From assembly GCA_964570325.1 (NCBI GenBank), contig CAZMXS010000091.1, positions 1 to 15,340 on the forward strand: DNA of 15,340 bases. The letters are read 5' to 3'. Position 1 is the stretch's first letter, and every line of letters begins with the position of its first letter. Source of the stretch: CAZMXS01 sp964570325 (GTDB lineage Bacteria; Verrucomicrobiota; Kiritimatiellia; CAIQIC01; CAZMXS01). Below the pieces are notes generated by a model. It searched no databases. It was not told the DNA's origin and saw only the letters and a program-made list of their open reading frames with translations. The position numbers and the translations under genes were made by a program. Of this stretch, positions 7,849 to 15,340 are shown one piece after another.

Positions 7849-7863
7849 CGCCCGAATCGGGCG
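7849..7863. promoter_or_regulatory. Palindrome CGCCCGA-A-TCGGGCG in the divergent intergenic region
   Basis: A perfect 7+7 inverted repeat around one base, about midway between the two divergent promoter candidates. The centre is too small for an RNA hairpin loop of this size, so a DNA-binding site for a dimeric regulator is more likely than a terminator. The rest of the 7736-8070 region holds only the two promoter candidates and the Shine-Dalgarno of the plus-strand gene; I see no other gene or RNA there. Confidence 0.35.
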
Positions 7864-7948
7864 GAAACCTGTTGGATGTCCCGCCTCCGCGGTAGTTTCA
7901 GCAAGTCAGCCTTCCCTGGCGGGATTCCAAGAAACCGCGGGAACAGCA

Positions 7949-7978
7949 TTGACAACCCAAGGAACGGTTCAGTTTATT
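7949..7978 (+). promoter_or_regulatory. Candidate sigma70-type promoter of the outer-membrane protein / EF-hand pair
   Basis: A perfect TTGACA (7949-7954), then 18 bases, then TTTATT (7973-7978). Transcription would start near 7985, leaving a leader of about 85 bases before ATG 8071. Confidence 0.5.
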
Positions 7979-8070
7979 ACTCCCGCGCGGGCGGGGACTT
8001 GGGGCGCGAACGGCGGTCCACGCTCCGATTTGTGACAAAGCGGGAAACACCATCATAACGGGAGGGCATC

Positions 8071-9003
8071 ATGATCAGACGGATTGGATTCGTGTTGGCG
8101 ATTTGTCTGCTGGGTATGCTGGGAACGCCGGCGGCATGGGCGGATGGCTCATCAGCCGTGCTGGGGACTGAAGATTTCATGGCCGGCGCGCTGCCGCCGC
8201 CGGGTTTCCATTATGTGAACTACATGTGGTACTATTACGCCAACGCCCGGATGGACAACGGCGGCAACGAAATGGATATCCCGGGCTTCAAGGCGTATTC
8301 GTTCGCCAACGTGTTCCGGCCCATCTATGTCGCGCCGGTGACCATCCTCGGCGCGAACCCCGCGTGGCATGCGGTCGTCCCGCTTGCCTACCGGATGATT
8401 GATTCGAGCACGCCGTTTATCAACGAGGAAAAAGCCCAGGGCATCGCCGATATCTACCTTTCACCCCTGATCCTCGGCTGGCATTTCCCCGATCAGAAGC
8501 TGCACCTGATCGCCGGACTCGACGTAATTGTGCCCACCGGCAAGTACGACGAACACGCGCCGATGACCACGCTGGGCAACAACCATTGGACCTTTGAGCC
8601 GGCGGTCGCCGCGACCGCCTTCCTGCCCGGCGGTTTCAGCGCCAACCTGAAGCTCATGTACGACTTCCACACCAAGAACACCGACTTCATTCCGCCGGGT
8701 GAAACCGAGAAATCTGATTACCAGACAGGGCAGCAGTTCCACGGCGACTTCTGTGTGGATTACGGAGTGATTGAAAAACTACGTGTGGGCGTGGCGGGTT
8801 TCTTCCTGAAGAGCATAACCGACGACAAATTGGACGGCGATAACCTGGACGATTCGAAGGAACAACTGGTCGGCCTCGGTCCGGCCGTCTGCTACAGCCC
8901 GCTCCCCAATTTGTCCATCATGGCCAAGTTTCTGTGGGAAACCGCCGCCAAGAATCACACCCAGGGCGGCAATGCCTGGCTGAAAGCGGTGTACTCATTC
9001 TAA
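8071..9003 (+). CDS. Outer-membrane beta-barrel protein, MetA-pathway / SphA-like family
   Basis: The protein has 310 residues. A signal peptide (MIRRIGFVLAICLLGML, cleavage after AWA, about residue 24) is followed by a chain rich in alternating hydrophobic and polar residues. It ends in VYSF, a terminal phenylalanine typical of barrels inserted by the BAM complex. The pattern of LPPPGFHYVNY near the mature N-terminus, IADIYLSPLILGWH, GLDVIVPTGKYD in the middle and GVAGFFLKS, then VGLGPAVCYS, fits the Phenol_MetA_deg (PF13557) family. Those proteins are often annotated as outer-membrane channels in aromatic degradation, but they are widespread and the substrate is unknown here. The start is supported by GGAGG at 8061-8065, 5 bases upstream. 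It is followed after 26 bases by the EF-hand lipoprotein, so the two are probably one operon. Confidence 0.85.
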   Translation: MIRRIGFVLAICLLGMLGTPAAWADGSSAVLGTEDFMAGALPPPGFHYVNYMWYYYANARMDNGGNEMDIPGFKAYSFANVFRPIYVAPVTILGANPAWHAVVPLAYRMIDSSTPFINEEKAQGIADIYLSPLILGWHFPDQKLHLIAGLDVIVPTGKYDEHAPMTTLGNNHWTFEPAVAATAFLPGGFSANLKLMYDFHTKNTDFIPPGETEKSDYQTGQQFHGDFCVDYGVIEKLRVGVAGFFLKSITDDKLDGDNLDDSKEQLVGLGPAVCYSPLPNLSIMAKFLWETAAKNHTQGGNAWLKAVYSF

Positions 9004-9029
9004 CGCGCCCAACATAAAAGGAGGCCCAG

Positions 9030-9863
9030 ATGCGCAAGTCCAGCCTGATTCTGTTAATGGCATTGATCGTTGCCGCCGGCTTGGTTGCCGGTTGTACATG
9101 CCCGAGGTCTGCCAAGTGCCCGGCGACCAAGGTGGAAAAGCCCGCGGCAAGCGACGCGGCCTCCGCCAAGACCGCGCCGATGAAGCCAGCCGCGAAAGCT
9201 GGTGAATCGTGCAAGGCGGACAAGGCGCCGGCGCCCGCGGCCAAGGCCGAAAAAAAGGTTGAGCCTCGGGCATCCATTTTCCAGCAAATGGACGGGGAAG
9301 ACGGGGACGCCAAGATTACGCAGGCCGAATACGAGACCAGCCATTCCAACTGGTTCAAGAAGCAAGACCAGAACGGCGATGGCAAGCTGAGCCCGGATGA
9401 GTATCTCACCGCTGAGTTCAAGGCAATGGACGTCAACCAGGATGGCACGGTCACGCTTGAAGAATACGCCATCTTTTTTGTCGGCGAAAAGGATGCCACC
9501 GCCTTAACCACGGCCAAAGGCGTGGATGCGGCTAAACGCGGCAAGCGCGGTTTTGCCGGCATGGATGCCAATAAAGATGGCGTGATCAGGATCGAGGAGT
9601 TCATCGCCATTCAAAAGGGCCTGTTCAATGAGATGGACACCAACCGGGATGGCCGGTTGAGCCAGGCCGAAATGGATGTATTCAAAGCGACGTGGATCAA
9701 GCAGATGGATAAGGATGGCGATGGCATGGTGATTATTGACGAGTTCTATCGGGAGCCCGCCAAGAAAGCCAAGGATGCGAAGAAGGCCAAGGACAAAAAG
9801 AAGGATGATCCGAAATCGGAACAGAAGGACGAGAAGCCGCCCGTCAGCCAGCCCGAAAAATAG
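9030..9863 (+). CDS. EF-hand calcium-binding lipoprotein
   Basis: The protein has 277 residues. It begins with a lipoprotein signal (lipobox LVAGC, Cys22). An Ala/Lys/Pro-rich tether (about 30-80) follows, with extra cysteines at 24, 30 and 61. Canonical EF-hand loops are at 113-124 (DQNGDGKLSPDE), 134-145, 179-190, 203-214 and 227-238 (DKDGDGMVIIDE); a sixth loop at 89-100 lacks the first Asp. The C-terminal tail (about 243-277) is strongly Lys-rich and probably disordered. The start is supported by AAAAGGAGG at 9016-9024, 5 bases before the ATG. The protein is likely anchored to a membrane facing the periplasm or outside and binds Ca2+. A role as sensor, buffer or partner of the co-transcribed barrel protein is inference. 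Confidence 0.92.
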   Translation: MRKSSLILLMALIVAAGLVAGCTCPRSAKCPATKVEKPAASDAASAKTAPMKPAAKAGESCKADKAPAPAAKAEKKVEPRASIFQQMDGEDGDAKITQAEYETSHSNWFKKQDQNGDGKLSPDEYLTAEFKAMDVNQDGTVTLEEYAIFFVGEKDATALTTAKGVDAAKRGKRGFAGMDANKDGVIRIEEFIAIQKGLFNEMDTNRDGRLSQAEMDVFKATWIKQMDKDGDGMVIIDEFYREPAKKAKDAKKAKDKKKDDPKSEQKDEKPPVSQPEK

Positions 9864-9886
9864 TTAAGTCCATGGACTGATCCGCC

Positions 9887-9913
9887 GTGGCGCCCAAACC
9901 CTTTGGGCGCCAC
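9887..9913 (+). terminator. Strong stem-loop after the EF-hand gene
   Basis: Perfect 12-bp stem (GTGGCGCCCAAA with TTTGGGCGCCAC) around a CCC loop, starting 23 bases after the stop codon. It is followed by GAAAAAACC rather than a run of T, so it is not a textbook intrinsic terminator on the plus strand. It may act as a U-less terminator or as a 3'-end stabiliser. Confidence 0.55.
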
Positions 9914-9964
9914 GAAAAAACCGAGCCGGCCGCTTGCCCGGTGTCCAGATTATATTGTCCTGGC

Positions 9965-12268
9965 GTGAAAGAGCGCTTCGATAAAAACTGGCGATTCTGT
10001 CCGGGCGAGATTCAAGGCGCGGAACGACCGGAGTTCGATGACGCCAAGTGGCGGGCGCTGGAACTGCCGCATGACTGGGCAATCGAGGCGGCCTTCGATC
10101 CGGCCTGCCCCGGCGCGCACGACGCGGGCTACCTGCCCGGCGGCGTCGGCTGGTACCGGCGCCGCTTTTCCATCCCGGCGGTCTTCAAACATTGGCCGGT
10201 CTTCATAGATTTTGACGGCATCTACATGGATAGCGATATCTGGTTGAATGGCCGGCATCTGGGCCGGCGACCCTATGGCTATAGCGGCATCCACCATGAA
10301 TTGACGCCGCATCTCAAATACGGCGACGATGAAAACCTGCTGGCGGTTCGAGTGCAGGTGCGGCAGCCCTGCTCGCGCTGGTATTCTGGAGCCGGCATTT
10401 ATCGGCATGCCTGGCTGACTGTTGCGGAACCGGTGCATCTTGTGCCGCATGGATTGGTGGTTACCACGCCGCGAGCCAACTCGGCCGGCGCGGCCGTGCG
10501 CGCGCGAACCCGCGTCGCCAACCGGCAATTGAAAAGTTGCGAAATCAAACTGCTCACGCGTATCGTGGACCCCGCCGACCGCGAGGCGGCACGGGCGGAG
10601 TCGGTCGCCAAGCTCAAACCCGGCGGTGAAACGGAACTGACGCAGGATTTGGAGATCAACGCGCCCCGCCTCTGGTCGCCCGCGGACCCCGCGCTTTACC
10701 GGGTGATCTCCGAACTCAGCGCCGATGGACGCCGGACCGACCGAGAGGTGACTTCGCTCGGTTTGCGCGAGTTCGAGTTCACGCGCGACCGGGGGTTCGT
10801 GCTCAATGGCAGCCGCCTTCCCATCCAGGGCGTTTGCCTGCACCATGACCTGGGCTGTATCGGCGCCGCCATCCACGAGCGCGCGCTCGAACGGCAACTG
10901 GAGCAATTGCGGAGCATGGGTTGCAACGCCATTCGCACCAGCCACAATCCGCCCGCGCCTGAATTGCTGGAGCTTTGCGACCGCCTGGGGTTCCTGGTCA
11001 TGGTCGAGGCGTTTGATGAATGGCGGGAGCCGAAGAAAGAGTTTGGCTATGCGCGGTTTTTCGATGAGTGGAGCGAGCGCGATCTTACCGACATGATTCG
11101 GCGCGCCCGCAATCACCCCTGCGTCATTCTTTGGAGCATCGGCAATGAAGTGCCGGAGCAAAAAAACATTCCGGGCGCGGAGCGAGCCCGGCGGTTGGCC
11201 GGCATCTGCCGCCGCGAGGATCCCACGCGGCCGGTGACCGCCGGATGCAACCATCCGGAGGACGCCATCCGCACCGGATTCGCGGCGGCGCTGGATGTGT
11301 TCGGGATCAACTACCAACCGGAAATCTACGCGCGCCTGAAGGACCGGTTTGTCCTCATCGCCTCCGAAACCGCCTCCGCAGTCAGCACCCGCGGCGCCTA
11401 TAATCTGCGCCCGGACCCCGCCGGCCATTTGCGGCCGGCAGCCGAATTTCAACATCAGTGCAGTTCGTATGACATCGCGCATCCGAGCTGGGCCTGCCAG
11501 GCGGAAACCAGCTTGCAGGCGCTGCGCGACGCCCCCTGGGTGGCAGGCGAATTTGTCTGGACCGGGTTCGATTATCTCGGCGAACCCACCCCGTTTCAGT
11601 GGCCTTCCCGCAGCTCTTATTTCGGGATCTTCGATCTATGCGGCTTCCCCAAAGATCGCTACTACCTCTATCAAAGCCGCTGGTCCGCCGTCCCGATGGC
11701 GCATCTGCTGCCGCACTGGACCTGGCCGGGCGCGGAAGGGCGCGAGATTCCGGTCTGGTGCTATACCAATGGCACGGATGTCGAATTGTTCCTGAACGGC
11801 CGCGCGTTGGGCCGGCGCGCGATGACGGAACTGCACGCGGAATGGCGCGTGCCTTATGAACCGGGCACGCTGCGGGCAGTGGCCTTCAAAGACGGCCGGG
11901 AATGGGCGACCGCGGAGGCGCATACCGCCGGCGCTCCGGCCCGGCTGCAACTGCGGGCCGACCGGAAAACCATTCACGCGGACGGCCGGGATCTGGTGTT
12001 CATCACGGCGCAGGTGCTCGACGACGCCGGCTGCGTCTGCCCGAACGCGGACCATGCCGTTCAATTCACCTTGCGCGGCGCGGGTTTTTTTCTGGGCGCC
12101 GACAACGGCGACCCGACGGACCATGAGTCGTTTCAGTCCCGACGCCGCCGGGCCTTTCATGGATTATGTCTGGCCGTGCTGCGCGCCACCCGCCAGGCCG
12201 GCCGCATGACGTTATTGGCCGAAAGCGACGGCTTGACCGGCGCGCAGCTTGAAATCAAAACAAATTAA
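9965..12268 (+). CDS. Glycoside hydrolase family 2 enzyme, beta-galactosidase type
   Basis: The protein has 767 residues from GTG 9965. The family's N-terminus begins here (ERFDKNWRFCPGE, then LPHDWAIE); an in-frame GTG at 9887 would translate through the stem-loop and add residues without family resemblance. The order is: sugar-binding jelly roll (1-150, with WYSGAGIYRHAWL at its end), Ig-like domain, TIM barrel, and C-terminal beta-sandwich domains (VWCYTNGTDVELFLNG is typical of the DUF4982-like part). The expected acid/base is E395 in WSIGNEV and the nucleophile E529 in AGEFVWTGFDY; SHNPP is also present. There is no signal peptide, so it probably acts in the cytoplasm on imported oligosaccharides. 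The exact sugar (beta-galactoside, glucuronide or mannoside) cannot be fixed from sequence alone. No clear Shine-Dalgarno is present; TATATT at 9951-9956 would place a transcript start almost at the GTG, so a leaderless message is possible. Confidence 0.9.
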   Translation: MKERFDKNWRFCPGEIQGAERPEFDDAKWRALELPHDWAIEAAFDPACPGAHDAGYLPGGVGWYRRRFSIPAVFKHWPVFIDFDGIYMDSDIWLNGRHLGRRPYGYSGIHHELTPHLKYGDDENLLAVRVQVRQPCSRWYSGAGIYRHAWLTVAEPVHLVPHGLVVTTPRANSAGAAVRARTRVANRQLKSCEIKLLTRIVDPADREAARAESVAKLKPGGETELTQDLEINAPRLWSPADPALYRVISELSADGRRTDREVTSLGLREFEFTRDRGFVLNGSRLPIQGVCLHHDLGCIGAAIHERALERQLEQLRSMGCNAIRTSHNPPAPELLELCDRLGFLVMVEAFDEWREPKKEFGYARFFDEWSERDLTDMIRRARNHPCVILWSIGNEVPEQKNIPGAERARRLAGICRREDPTRPVTAGCNHPEDAIRTGFAAALDVFGINYQPEIYARLKDRFVLIASETASAVSTRGAYNLRPDPAGHLRPAAEFQHQCSSYDIAHPSWACQAETSLQALRDAPWVAGEFVWTGFDYLGEPTPFQWPSRSSYFGIFDLCGFPKDRYYLYQSRWSAVPMAHLLPHWTWPGAEGREIPVWCYTNGTDVELFLNGRALGRRAMTELHAEWRVPYEPGTLRAVAFKDGREWATAEAHTAGAPARLQLRADRKTIHADGRDLVFITAQVLDDAGCVCPNADHAVQFTLRGAGFFLGADNGDPTDHESFQSRRRRAFHGLCLAVLRATRQAGRMTLLAESDGLTGAQLEIKTN

Positions 12269-12405
12269 CCGCCACGGCCGAGCCCGAAACCAGCAAATCG
12301 AACCATGCGCCCGACCGGCCGCCGCGACGATTTCCCGGCGGGTGAAAACACCTGCGCCCAGACCGAGCGGGGCGCCACGGCCGTTGGGCGGATTACCGCA
12401 GGCCA

Positions 12406-14574
12406 TCAATCGGCGGGCCGGATCTGCCGCAACGTGCGCAAATAAACGGCGGCGGAGTTGGTGGTCGCGCCCGGAGGGACCGCTTGCTCCACCGTTTCCC
12501 AGCCGTCGGTGAAGCCCGCAAGCGTCGGGGGCGGGGCATTGGTGTAGCGCGCCAGGTCGAACCAGCCGGCGCCCGCCATCAGATTGGTCCGCGCCTGGAG
12601 CGTATCCACCACCCGGGCGCCCGCCTGAACGGAGACCGACATCTGGTATTGCGTCGGACCGACGGATAGGAGGGCCAATGCGACGTTCGAGGAAGTCAGG
12701 TCCAGAAACCGCGGGCCAATTTCAATGCTGCCATAGATGGCACCGTTGGTCAGGTTGGTCAGCGCCGGCAAGTTCAGATAGCCGCCGCCGGCGACAACCT
12801 GTCGGATATTGGTGATGACTTCAAACAGATTGGAGCCGATGGCGTACGAGTCCGCTACGCGCACCCGGGCGAGATACGCTCGGTTGCTGTCCGGCCACAC
12901 GGGGAAATCGAAATGAAGACGGTTGGTGCATGAAAATGCAAGGCCATTGGTGGCAACCGCCATCAGCGCGCCGTAGTAATACGTGGCGCTGTTGGTCGGC
13001 CGCGCATCGGTGGCCAATTGCGTGCCGTAAGGCGCAGTGGTGATTTGCAGTCGGTAAGGCCCCGCGCCGGGGGCGGAATTGGACCAGGCAGCATCGAAGG
13101 CGTCCATCCCCTCCAAGGCGCCCGGCTGATGACGCAGATACAACGTGCCGATGCCCAGACCGCTGCCGACTACCCAATCGCCGTTGGCAATCTCAAGCGT
13201 GTCTTTGTCCACCCGGCCGACAGGCCGGGCCAAATGCGCGGCCGTGCCGACAGCGGCTTTGACATAATGCTCATAATAGTTCCAGTTGATATTCCGAATC
13301 CAGTCGTTGGTGCTGTGATAATAGGGGTTGAAATCAGCGTCATCATCCTCGATGGCCAGAATGGCCGGATACCCATATTCCCAGAACCGGTAGTGATCGC
13401 TGGCCGATTCGCCATCCGCCGTGATGACCGGCGTCAATCCGCCCACCAACCCGTAAAGCCCCACCACGTTTGTGAAAGTCTGGGCGATGACCAGATCGTT
13501 GGAGTATCCTGGATTGGACGTCGTGCGGGTGTGCAAGCGCGCGACCGGATTGCCGTTTCCCTCCCAGGCCATCATATCCATGTTGAAAACCGCCACCACG
13601 TTTTCGCTGTTTGAATAAACCAACCCGGCATATTTCCGGGCACCCAACAAGCCTTGCTCCTCACCGGTAAACAACACAAACCTGAGTGTGCGCTCAAAAG
13701 CAAACCGGCTCAACAATTGTGCCGCCGTTAATACCCCCACCGACCCGCTCGCATTGTCATCCGCCCCCGGCGCCGGCCCCGAGCTGGGCACCGAATCCAA
13801 ATGCCCCACAATCAACACAATCTCATTGGAGCGCGATGTTCCCCCAAGCTCGCCAATCCAATTCCGGCTGCCGGATGTCCATTCCTGATACGAAGCGCGT
13901 AATCCCGAAGAAACAAATTGATTATACATGTACAGCCCCGCTTTTTGGATGGGCGTACCTGAATATGTATAACGGGTTGAAACAGTAAAAAGCGCGCCCT
14001 CCACGAGGGCGGCGCCGGCGCCGCTAATGGCGGCCACTGCCGAATAGAGCCGGCTGGACTGAACTTGCCCGATTATTTCGGCAATTAGCGGATCGTAGGT
14101 CGGCGCTTGCCGTTTCTCCGGTGACCAGACATTGCGGACGCAGGGGTTATTGAATATCAGCGGTTGATCGAACAAGCGCACGAGTTCAAATCCGAGATCG
14201 GATAATTGCGCGGCCTCTGCGGCGGAGGCCCGTACGATCATCTGGCGGCCGTCATCATGCAGCACTTCGAATTGTTGGAGGGCTTTGGCGCGCGCCGCGG
14301 GACGCCGGGCGGTGGCGATGAAGCAATCGGATAGCGCGATATTGGTTCCGAGCGCCTGATAAGACCAATCGGATGAGTGGAGATCAGATTCATGGGCTTT
14401 CACCAAGGCGTACGCCTGGCCGGCGGCATCCTGCAGCATGACATACGCAACGGCCGAGCCCAACTGGTCGGCCGAGCCGGCGATATTCACCCGGGCAAGA
14501 ATCTGTGGCTGAGCAGATACCGAACCAACCGCCATCCCCAGCAAGCCGGCCATCAATATCAGTTTGAAGTGCAT
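12406..14574 (-). CDS. Secreted M28-family zinc aminopeptidase
   Basis: The protein has 722 residues from ATG 14574, chosen because it gives a compact signal peptide (MHFKLILMAGLLGMAVGSVSA, then Q). An in-frame ATG at 14613 would add 13 residues; neither has a good Shine-Dalgarno. An N-terminal region of about 150 residues of unknown fold is followed by the catalytic domain (about 170-440). The co-catalytic zinc ligands expected for M28 are visible: H258 (VGHLDSV), D272 (GADDNASG), the E305/E306 pair (TGEEQGL), D333 (FNMDM) and H420 (YYHSTND). About 280 residues of Asn/Thr-rich beta-sandwich sequence follow and end with YLRTLRQIRP. The enzyme should remove N-terminal residues from peptides outside the cytoplasm. 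It is convergent with the GH2 gene across 137 bases, in which no clear terminator was seen. Confidence 0.9.
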   Translation of the reverse strand: MHFKLILMAGLLGMAVGSVSAQPQILARVNIAGSADQLGSAVAYVMLQDAAGQAYALVKAHESDLHSSDWSYQALGTNIALSDCFIATARRPAARAKALQQFEVLHDDGRQMIVRASAAEAAQLSDLGFELVRLFDQPLIFNNPCVRNVWSPEKRQAPTYDPLIAEIIGQVQSSRLYSAVAAISGAGAALVEGALFTVSTRYTYSGTPIQKAGLYMYNQFVSSGLRASYQEWTSGSRNWIGELGGTSRSNEIVLIVGHLDSVPSSGPAPGADDNASGSVGVLTAAQLLSRFAFERTLRFVLFTGEEQGLLGARKYAGLVYSNSENVVAVFNMDMMAWEGNGNPVARLHTRTTSNPGYSNDLVIAQTFTNVVGLYGLVGGLTPVITADGESASDHYRFWEYGYPAILAIEDDDADFNPYYHSTNDWIRNINWNYYEHYVKAAVGTAAHLARPVGRVDKDTLEIANGDWVVGSGLGIGTLYLRHQPGALEGMDAFDAAWSNSAPGAGPYRLQITTAPYGTQLATDARPTNSATYYYGALMAVATNGLAFSCTNRLHFDFPVWPDSNRAYLARVRVADSYAIGSNLFEVITNIRQVVAGGGYLNLPALTNLTNGAIYGSIEIGPRFLDLTSSNVALALLSVGPTQYQMSVSVQAGARVVDTLQARTNLMAGAGWFDLARYTNAPPPTLAGFTDGWETVEQAVPPGATTNSAAVYLRTLRQIRPAD

Positions 14575-14707
14575 GGTAATGAACATACACGATCCCAGCC
14601 AGCCGCGCATCATTCTTTGTCGCCGGCCGAGCCGCGCCGTCCCTCATGAAACGAGGGCATTTTGCCCGCTTCCATCATGAACTGGTTCCATATTCCAACG
14701 CCGCGCA

Positions 14708-14736
14708 TTGACAGCCGGGCGGCAAGGGCGTAATCC
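14708..14736 (+). promoter_or_regulatory. Weak promoter candidate for the ferritin-like gene
   Basis: A perfect TTGACA (14708-14713) stands 17 bases before TAATCC (14731-14736), a poor -10 match. The predicted start near 14743 leaves a leader of about 45 bases. The region is divergent with the M28 gene. Confidence 0.3.
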
Positions 14737-14789
14737 TCATGGCTGTTGCCGCAAGGCATTAGCCCTGAAAAGCAGGAAAGGAGCCAACC

Positions 14790-15287
14790 ATGGGAACCAG
14801 AGGACGCGAGATAGTCGGAATGGATGTCAACCAGTTGATCGAATTGCTGAACAAGGCGTTTGCCGATGAGTGGCTGGCTTATTACCAGTACTGGTTGGGC
14901 GCCAAGGTCGCGAAAGGGCCGATGAAGGATGCCGTGATCGCGGAGTTGACGCAACACGCGGCCGACGAGCTCCGGCACGCAGACATGCTTTCGTTGCGCA
15001 TCATTCAACTTGGCGGCGCGCCGCTTACGACTCCGCAGGAATGGTTCAAGAAAACCAACTGCGGTTATGACGCGCCAAGCGATCCGTTTGTGAAAGTGCT
15101 GCTCGAACAGAATGTCAAAGGCGAACGCTGTGCGATTTCCACCTACAAGAAACTGATGGAAACCACGCTCACCGCCGATCCAGTTACCTACAACCTTGTG
15201 CTGCAAATTCTGCAGGATGAAGTGGAGCACGAAGAAGACCTCCAGTCGCTCCAAGAAGACCTTGAGTTGATGCTCAAGGGTGGCTGA
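14790..15287 (+). CDS. Ferritin-like diiron protein, DpsL / bacterioferritin-related
   Basis: The protein has 165 residues and is predicted all-helical, with no signal peptide. The four-helix diiron signature is present: E27 (DEWLAYYQYW), E60 and H63 (DELRH), E112 (GERCAISTY), and E144 with H147 (DEVEH). This is the pattern of Dps-like / bacterioferritin-type proteins, which oxidise Fe(II), often with H2O2, and store it in a protein shell, protecting DNA and enzymes. Cysteines at 91 and 114 are present; the DpsL (thioferritin) group has a cysteine pair near the diiron site, but I cannot confirm equivalence. The start at 14790 is supported by AAAGGAG at 14777-14783, 6 bases upstream; an internal ATG at codon 11 is the other option. 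It appears to be a single-gene unit, closed by a stem-loop. Confidence 0.88.
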   Translation: MGTRGREIVGMDVNQLIELLNKAFADEWLAYYQYWLGAKVAKGPMKDAVIAELTQHAADELRHADMLSLRIIQLGGAPLTTPQEWFKKTNCGYDAPSDPFVKVLLEQNVKGERCAISTYKKLMETTLTADPVTYNLVLQILQDEVEHEEDLQSLQEDLELMLKGG

Positions 15288-15300
15288 TAAATGGGGAGGA

Positions 15301-15328
15301 GGCCGGACAGGCTTGCGCCTGTCCGGCC
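15301..15328 (+). terminator. Strong stem-loop after the ferritin-like gene
   Basis: Perfect 12-bp stem (GGCCGGACAGGC with GCCTGTCCGGCC) around a TTGC loop, starting 13 bases after the stop codon. No T run follows before the window ends. Position and strength suggest a transcript end. Confidence 0.6.
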
Positions 15329-15340
15329 GATCCAGCACAG

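Noticed and set aside
8918..9610. Minus-strand open frame of 230 codons opposite the EF-hand gene
   Set aside because: Antisense to a lipoprotein with lipobox and five canonical EF-hand loops; Ser/Ala-rich composition with no domain.
9950..11482. Minus-strand open frame of 510 codons opposite the GH2 gene
   Set aside because: Long antisense frames are common in GC-rich coding sequence; the plus strand encodes a complete GH2 enzyme with both catalytic glutamates.
14641..14668. Small inverted repeats near the M28 gene start (CCCTC/GAGGG and GGGCA/TGCCC)
   Set aside because: Stems of only five base pairs, easily expected by chance in this GC-rich sequence.
14610..15338. Minus-strand open frame of 242 codons opposite the ferritin-like gene
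   Set aside because: Shadow of a clearly recognisable diiron protein on the plus strand that has its own Shine-Dalgarno.

Overview
The window is a GC-rich stretch of bacterial chromosome, dominated by genes for exported proteins. The mix suggests an uncultured member of the PVC group, with Kiritimatiellota, Verrucomicrobiota or Lentisphaerota most likely. The clues are: autotransporter/PEP-CTERM-type beta-helix repeats, a modular IPT / FG-GAP / RCC1 / HYDIN-like surface protein, Asn/Thr/Gly-rich 'TN' sequence in the secreted proteins, and a paired TTCCAAT-N-ATTGGAA palindrome at a gene start. This placement is inference; there is no marker gene in the window. No rRNA, tRNA, CRISPR array, transposase or integrase was seen.

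Left part (1-7735), all on the minus strand. A very large modular secreted protein begins near 5669 (or 5588) and is still open at base 1, so its C-terminus lies outside the window. Two 100-base N runs (2298-2397 and 4813-4912) sit inside its repeat arrays. Taking the frame across them, the domain order is: signal peptide; a ubiquitin-like domain; IPT/TIG; FG-GAP (integrin-type, Ca2+-binding) propeller blades; an IPT + HYDIN-like + IPT block; a second propeller of 47-50-residue repeats; a duplicated IPT + HYDIN-like + IPT block; five 39-residue RCC1 repeats; another IPT; and a bacterial-repeat (Flg_new_2-like) segment. Just upstream is a 673-residue secreted beta-helix protein (5690-7711). The paired palindrome lies between the two, or at the very start of the large gene.

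Centre (7736-9863). A divergent promoter region of about 335 bases separates the beta-helix gene from a plus-strand pair: an outer-membrane beta-barrel protein (MetA/SphA-like family) and, 26 bases on, a lipoprotein with five canonical and one degenerate EF-hand loops. A 12-bp stem-loop follows the pair.

Right part (9965-15340). A cytoplasmic GH2 beta-galactosidase-type enzyme (+) is convergent with a secreted M28 zinc aminopeptidase (-). The peptidase gene is divergent from a small ferritin-like DpsL-type protein (+), which is followed by another 12-bp stem-loop.

The outstanding feature is the ubiquitin-like domain. By hand alignment it is about 61% identical to eukaryotic ubiquitin over 71 residues without a gap. 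It sits directly after a bacterial signal peptide, at the mature N-terminus of a giant extracellular repeat protein. It has lost the Gly-Gly tail and the Ile44 binding patch, so it looks like a reused structural module rather than a conjugation system.
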